DNA from: Chrysochromulina tobinii
Taxonomy: Eukaryota > Haptophyta > Prymnesiales > Chrysochromulinaceae
Direction of reading: 5' to 3'
Length of the DNA: 10,400 nucleotides
Assembly: GCA_001275005.1 (NCBI GenBank)
Contig: JWZX01001157.1
Span: 1 to 10,400, forward strand
The notes under the pieces: generated by a model
Told to the model about the DNA's origin: nothing
Database searches by the model: none
Seen by the model: only the letters and a program-made list of their open reading frames with translations
Position numbers and translations under genes: made by a program
Shown here: positions 8,701 through 10,400 of the stretch, one piece after another
Numbering within the stretch: the first letter of the stretch is position 1
Layout of the letters: each line of letters opens with the position of its first letter

Positions 8701-10037
8701 GCGAGCTCGCCCGTCTCGGCGCGCTGACGCCATCCGTCCGCTCGGACGCTCAGAGAGCGGTGCGCGTCGGCCGTGTCCGCCAGCAGCGCCTCGAGCGCCT
8801 CGAGCACCTGCGCGGAGCGCCCGCACCCCTCCTCGAGCCGTAGCTCCGACAGCACACAGCACGTCGTCGCTTCCGCACACGCAGCCTCGCGGTAGATGCC
8901 AGCGAGGCGCTCGGCGCCGCGCCTCTCTGCGGCCTCGAGTTTCGTCTCTGCGGCCTCGAGTTTCGTCGCCGAGATTCGTCGCTCCGCGCGCCCCTTGACG
9001 TGCATGGCCAGCAGGCTCACGGCAAGGCGGCGCTGGCGCGCCTGGAGTCCGTCGAGGGCGGTCCGCAGCATGCTCGCCTGATGAGGGACGCAATCAAGGG
9101 TCATTAGGAGGCAATCACGAGGAGCCATCAGGGCGGTCCGCAGCATGCTCGCCTCGTCTTCTGCATCCGCGAGAGGGCCACACAGTGCGCGTGCGACCAC
9201 GTCGCTGTGGACCTCCACCGCCGCTTCCCTCGCCGCCGCCGCATCCGCCTGCACGGCAGCTAGGTGCTCAAGCACATGGCTCGGCCACACGTCACGCGCG
9301 GGCATCATCGGCATCGGGCTGGACGCAACCACAGAAGGGGCCATCGCGGTCGGGCCCGGCGGCACACGCCGCGGCGACGCACGCTGCGGCGGTGGTGCGT
9401 GCGCTGCCTTGCTCGCGGTGGCCGGCGTGGGCTGCGTGATGCCACGCGCCTCGTGCTGCGTGATGCCACGCGGCTCGTGCTGCCACGCCTCATGCGGCTC
9501 GTGCTGCCAAGTCGCTGCACCCGCGGCTGCCAGCGGCGCTGCCGCAGCAAGGAACTCGCGGCGGCGCTCGTGCACGTCGAGGGCATGTGCGACTTCCTGC
9601 AGCTGCTCCATCTCTGAGAGAGGCGGCGGGCTCGGAGAATCTGCTTCGTGCTGCTCTAGCTGCGCAGCGTCCTCGGCCTGGCGGCGACGGCGGAGCGCAT
9701 TCAGCTCGTGCTCGGCACGTAACAAAGAGGCATGCTGCCGCCTCTCCTCCTCTTCACTGCGGAGCTGGGCGAGCTCCGCCTCGCGCTGAGCGCGCTGCTG
9801 ACGTAATTGCTCCTCCTGCTCTTGTTGTTTCGACGAGAGCTCGCGCACGGCGGCGCGCATCTGATCGAGCTCAGCGTTGGCGAGTGTGAGCGCCCTGGAC
9901 GACCTCCACTCCGCGAGCTCCTTGTCTCTCAGAGACTCCTTGAGCTGCTGCCGCTCACGGACCGCCGCAAAGTAAACGGCGTCGCGACGCTCCCAGCGGG
10001 CCGAGGCGAGCGCATCATCGAAGCGGTTGGACGCCAT
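2729..10037 (-). CDS. Giant Ala/Glu/Arg-rich coiled-coil protein, seven exons
   Basis: Proposed exons, all minus: 10037-9153, 9077-8160, 8089-6853, 6588-4412, 4344-4060, 3992-3071 and 2985-2729. Each junction restores one frame, giving about 2,226 residues. ATG at 10037 has A at -3 and G at +4 (ATCATGG); TGA is at 2731-2729. Long heptad-like helices occupy roughly 20-170, 295-840, 890-1440, 1550-1935. They are interrupted by a His/Pro-rich linker (about 175-250), an Arg/Ser segment with two RRRASSSS motifs (841-879) and a Pro-rich linker (about 1440-1548). The C-terminal approx. 290 residues are low complexity and less coiled-coil-like. No ATPase, motor or membrane segment is seen. A cytoskeletal, centrosomal, flagellar or Golgi scaffold would fit, but this is inference from shape alone. 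The last exon is the least certain: a GT at 3076-3075 is an alternative donor that keeps frame and removes two residues. Confidence 0.8.
2986..3070 (-). mobile_element. Introner copy A (last intron), GC-AG or alternative GT-AG
   Basis: This 85-bp insert lies between two perfect 29-bp direct repeats (2960-2988 and 3045-3073). The unique part (2989-3044) is the same core as the other copies, with one substitution (T to G, plus strand) beside the branch-point candidate, which stays CTAAT. The acceptor is CATCAG|GCC. With the duplication boundary as donor it is CAG|GCC (GC-AG); a GT six bases upstream (3076) gives a 91-bp GT-AG intron. Both choices keep the frame into the terminal exon, while reading through hits TGA at 3038-3036. 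The element carries six extra 5' bases (GACCCT on the minus strand) that match the target duplication of copy B. Confidence 0.75.
3184..3253. repeat. Perfect 19-bp inverted repeat with a 12-bp direct repeat, in exon 6
   Basis: Arms at 3184-3202 and 3235-3253 are exact reverse complements with a 32-base loop. A 12-bp direct repeat, GATGCTCGCCAC, occurs at 3176-3187 and 3215-3226, 39 bases (13 codons) apart. The coding frame stays open through the structure. It resembles a templated insertion left by break repair. Confidence 0.85.
3489..3560. repeat. Four imperfect 18-bp tandem units in exon 6
   Basis: Units at 3489-3506, 3507-3524, 3525-3542 and 3543-3560 share a GAGCCCAC/CAGCCCAC centre. On the minus strand they encode a degenerate six-residue repeat of the type GCTAGV / GSTPAV. 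This lies in the low-complexity C-terminal part of the coiled-coil protein. Confidence 0.75.
3630..3700. repeat. 27-bp tandem repeat, about 2.6 copies, in exon 6
   Basis: Units at 3630-3656, 3657-3683 and a partial unit 3684-3700 differ by single bases. On the minus strand they encode a nine-residue repeat, RALVEGASS, just after the last convincing coiled-coil segment. It is in frame and probably arose by slippage. Confidence 0.85.
3993..4059 (-). mobile_element. Introner copy B, 67-bp GT-AG intron
   Basis: The boundaries are GCGGAG|GTGCGCGAG and CATCAG|GTGCGCGAG, in phase 0. A perfect 16-bp direct repeat (3979-3994 and 4046-4061) flanks the 51-bp core. Removing 67 bp joins ...QYVAE to VRETLAEAA... 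without a shift; reading through meets TGA within the intron. On the minus strand the core has a CTAAT branch-point candidate with its A about 26 bases before the acceptor, no AG between them, and a pyrimidine-leaning tract. The core differs from copy C by one base. Confidence 0.88.
4345..4411 (-). mobile_element. Introner copy C, 67-bp GT-AG intron without target duplication
   Basis: All 67 bases match copy B except one (G/A near the acceptor), including the GTGCGCGAGACCCT donor-side sequence that in copy B is one half of the target duplication. The acceptor is followed by GCGAGTACG, so no direct repeat flanks this copy. Splicing is phase 0 and joins ...ARAAE to ASTALEES... in frame; 67 is not a multiple of three, and read-through stops inside the intron. 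The upstream exon also shares seven bases (GGCGGAG) with that of copy B, which may be chance because Ala-Glu codons are very common here. Confidence 0.87.
5169..5240. repeat. Perfect 36-bp tandem duplication in exon 4 linker
   Basis: Two identical 36-bp units (5169-5204, 5205-5240) are followed by eight further bases of a third start (GACTCCGG). On the minus strand each encodes a 12-residue unit, SNARRSEHLHAE. It lies in the hydrophilic linker that interrupts the coiled coil. Part of the unit (GGTGCTCACTACGGCG) recurs in inverted orientation at about 5281-5296. Confidence 0.92.
6589..6852 (-). mobile_element. Intron E: introner-like intron with expanded interior
   Basis: The donor is GCTAG|GTGACG and the acceptor CCCTCATCAG|GCGACG. 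Removing 264 bp restores the frame in phase 1 (...AERKL-G-DETKRTHAALES...), whereas reading through meets TGA. The 3' end (CCTCCCTCATCAG) closely matches the common introner end, and sequences at the two junctions (GTGACGAAAC versus GCGACGAGAC) look like a diverged target duplication. The interior is replaced by a minisatellite of TCTGATGGCC-type units. I infer an older relative of copies A-D. Confidence 0.75.
6600..6830. repeat. Minisatellite, about 21 units of 10 or 13 bp, inside an intron
   Basis: The unit on the plus strand is GGCCATCAGA or GGTCATCAGA, sometimes followed by a GGA spacer to make 13 bp. One unit is mutated to GGTCCGCAGA and one to GGAAATCAGA. On the transcribed minus strand nearly every unit carries CTGAT, and the array contains no AG dinucleotide. 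Confidence 0.95.
7287..7359. repeat. 22-bp direct repeat encoding paired RRRASSSS motifs
   Basis: Identical 22-bp copies at 7287-7308 and 7338-7359 lie 51 bp (17 codons) apart. On the minus strand they encode two RRRASSS(S) segments at about residues 846-853 and 863-870 of the coiled-coil protein. RRxS matches the classical basophilic kinase (PKA-type) consensus. Confidence 0.85.
8090..8159 (-). mobile_element. Intron F: 70-bp GT-AG intron with 21-bp direct repeats, different core
   Basis: Perfect 21-bp direct repeats (8071-8091 and 8141-8161) flank a 49-bp core unlike copies A-D. The junctions are CTCGAG|GTGCGGC and CCCCACAG|GTGCGGC, in phase 0. Seventy is not a multiple of three; removal fuses ...GIGALE to VRLATWQRR... 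exactly. The intron has a strong C/T tract (CGCCCCCCTCCCCACAG) and a CTCAC branch-point candidate upstream. Either a second introner family or a one-off intron gain by segment duplication would explain it. Confidence 0.88.
8924..8965. repeat. Perfect 21-bp tandem duplication equal to one coiled-coil heptad
   Basis: Units 8924-8944 and 8945-8965 are identical. On the minus strand they encode the seven-residue repeat ETKLEAA twice, so the duplication adds exactly one heptad and keeps the coiled-coil register. Confidence 0.9.
9078..9152 (-). mobile_element. Introner copy D (first intron), 75-bp GC-AG candidate
   Basis: Perfect 25-bp direct repeats (9055-9079 and 9130-9154) flank a 50-bp core (9080-9129) matching copies B and C. 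The junctions are GACGAG|GCGAGC and CATCAG|GCGAGC, which makes a GC donor in phase 0; no GT is available at the junction. The length is 25 codons with no stop, so an unspliced transcript would insert 25 residues (the duplicated ASMLRTAL plus MAPRDCLLMTLDCVPHQ). The inserted residues (Cys, Met, Pro, Leu) are foreign to the Ala/Glu coiled coil, which supports splicing. Confidence 0.78.
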
Positions 10038-10217
10038 GATGGGTTGAAGATGAAGATGAAGACCCGTCGTGTGTGACAGTAGTTAGGTTGTAACATAACT
10101 TTGACGGTGAACTGTTTTCCCACTGCACCCATTACATGGACTCCTTTGCGCTGCGTATGTGTAATATTTCATTACGGTACCAGAAGTCCCGACGTCGGCG
10201 TTGGTGTCGCGCAGACC

Positions 10218-10302
10218 GCATGTTCTCGGCATGTCCTAGCATGTCCTAGCAAGCATGTCCCAGCATGTTCTCGCATGTCCTCGCATGTCCTAGCATGTCC
10301 TC
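10218..10302 (-). repeat. 10-bp tandem array, about 8 units of RRGRACATGC
   Basis: On the minus strand the units are variants of GAGGACATGC and TAGGACATGC, with one 4-base and one 1-base spacer. The array sits about 180-265 bases upstream of the coiled-coil start codon. A 10-bp period close to one helical turn and a shared ACATG core would suit a cluster of binding sites, but a simple minisatellite is equally possible. Confidence 0.85.
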
Positions 10303-10354
10303 AAAGAACCCCGGCACCTCGGCCACCGTTTGGAGTGATTCTGAAGCGGTCTGT

Positions 10355-10368
10355 GGGGGGGGGGGGGG
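10355..10368 (+). repeat. G14 homopolymer
   Basis: Fourteen consecutive G residues lie upstream of the coiled-coil gene, followed by TTGTGTTGTATG. The length is likely to vary or be misread. Confidence 0.9.
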
Positions 10369-10400
10369 TTGTGTTGTATGCGTGGCCTCTACTCGGCGGC

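Larger units (their letters stand above)
10038..10400 (-). promoter_or_regulatory. Upstream region of the coiled-coil gene
   Basis: This is the sequence upstream of the ATG at 10037 on the minus strand. A TCATCT-type triplet repeat (plus GATGAAGATGAAGA, about 10048-10061) lies just before the start in the presumed 5' UTR. AT-richer sequence follows at about 10080-10190, and then the 10-bp array. No TATA box was identified. No coding frame is convincing. Confidence 0.4.

Noticed and set aside
10218-10302. Resemblance of the RRGRACATGC units to a p53-type half-site
   Set aside because: That factor is an animal-lineage protein and is not expected in an alga; the similarity is limited to a short CATG-centred consensus.

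Overview
The window looks like nuclear DNA of a GC-rich unicellular alga. A haptophyte, pelagophyte or dinoflagellate relative would fit, but the species cannot be named from the sequence. The reasons are multi-exon coding with 67-85 bp introns, GT-AG and GC-AG boundaries, Kozak-like starts, long 5' regions, triplet repeats and near-identical introns that behave like introner elements (mobile DNA inserted as ready-made introns).

Layout, left to right. (1) 1-701, minus strand: the 5' part of a gene that runs off the left edge. It encodes an uncharacterised protist-type protein with a FELADVWT motif and a polyglycine stretch. (2) 702-1275: a GC-rich divergent intergenic region. (3) 1276-2214, plus strand: an intronless VTT/SNARE-associated (TVP38/TMEM64/DedA-like) membrane protein. 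(4) 2215-2728: a gap between convergent genes whose left part (about 2215-2590) is clearly AT-richer than the surroundings. (5) 2729-10037, minus strand: one giant gene of seven exons. Splicing six introns gives one continuous frame of about 2,226 residues, nearly all Ala/Glu/Arg-rich coiled coil. (6) 10038-10400: its upstream region, with a 10-bp tandem array and a G14 run.

The notable biology is in the six introns of the coiled-coil gene. Introns at 2986-3070, 3993-4059, 4345-4411 and 9078-9152 carry the same 50-56 bp core with at most one or two substitutions. Three of these four are bounded by perfect target-site duplications of 29, 16 and 25 bp. All sit at an AG|G proto-splice site, and the core supplies a CTAAT branch-point candidate and a CATCAG acceptor. 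A fifth intron (6589-6852) has the same acceptor end, but its interior is a minisatellite of about 21 units that each contain CTGAT and no AG. A sixth intron (8090-8159) has an unrelated core with a 21 bp duplication. The fourth family copy (4345-4411) lacks a duplication and is an almost exact copy of the whole neighbouring intron, which hints at a second copying route. The two neighbouring genes show no introns.

All intron calls rest on reading-frame restoration and sequence structure, not on transcripts.
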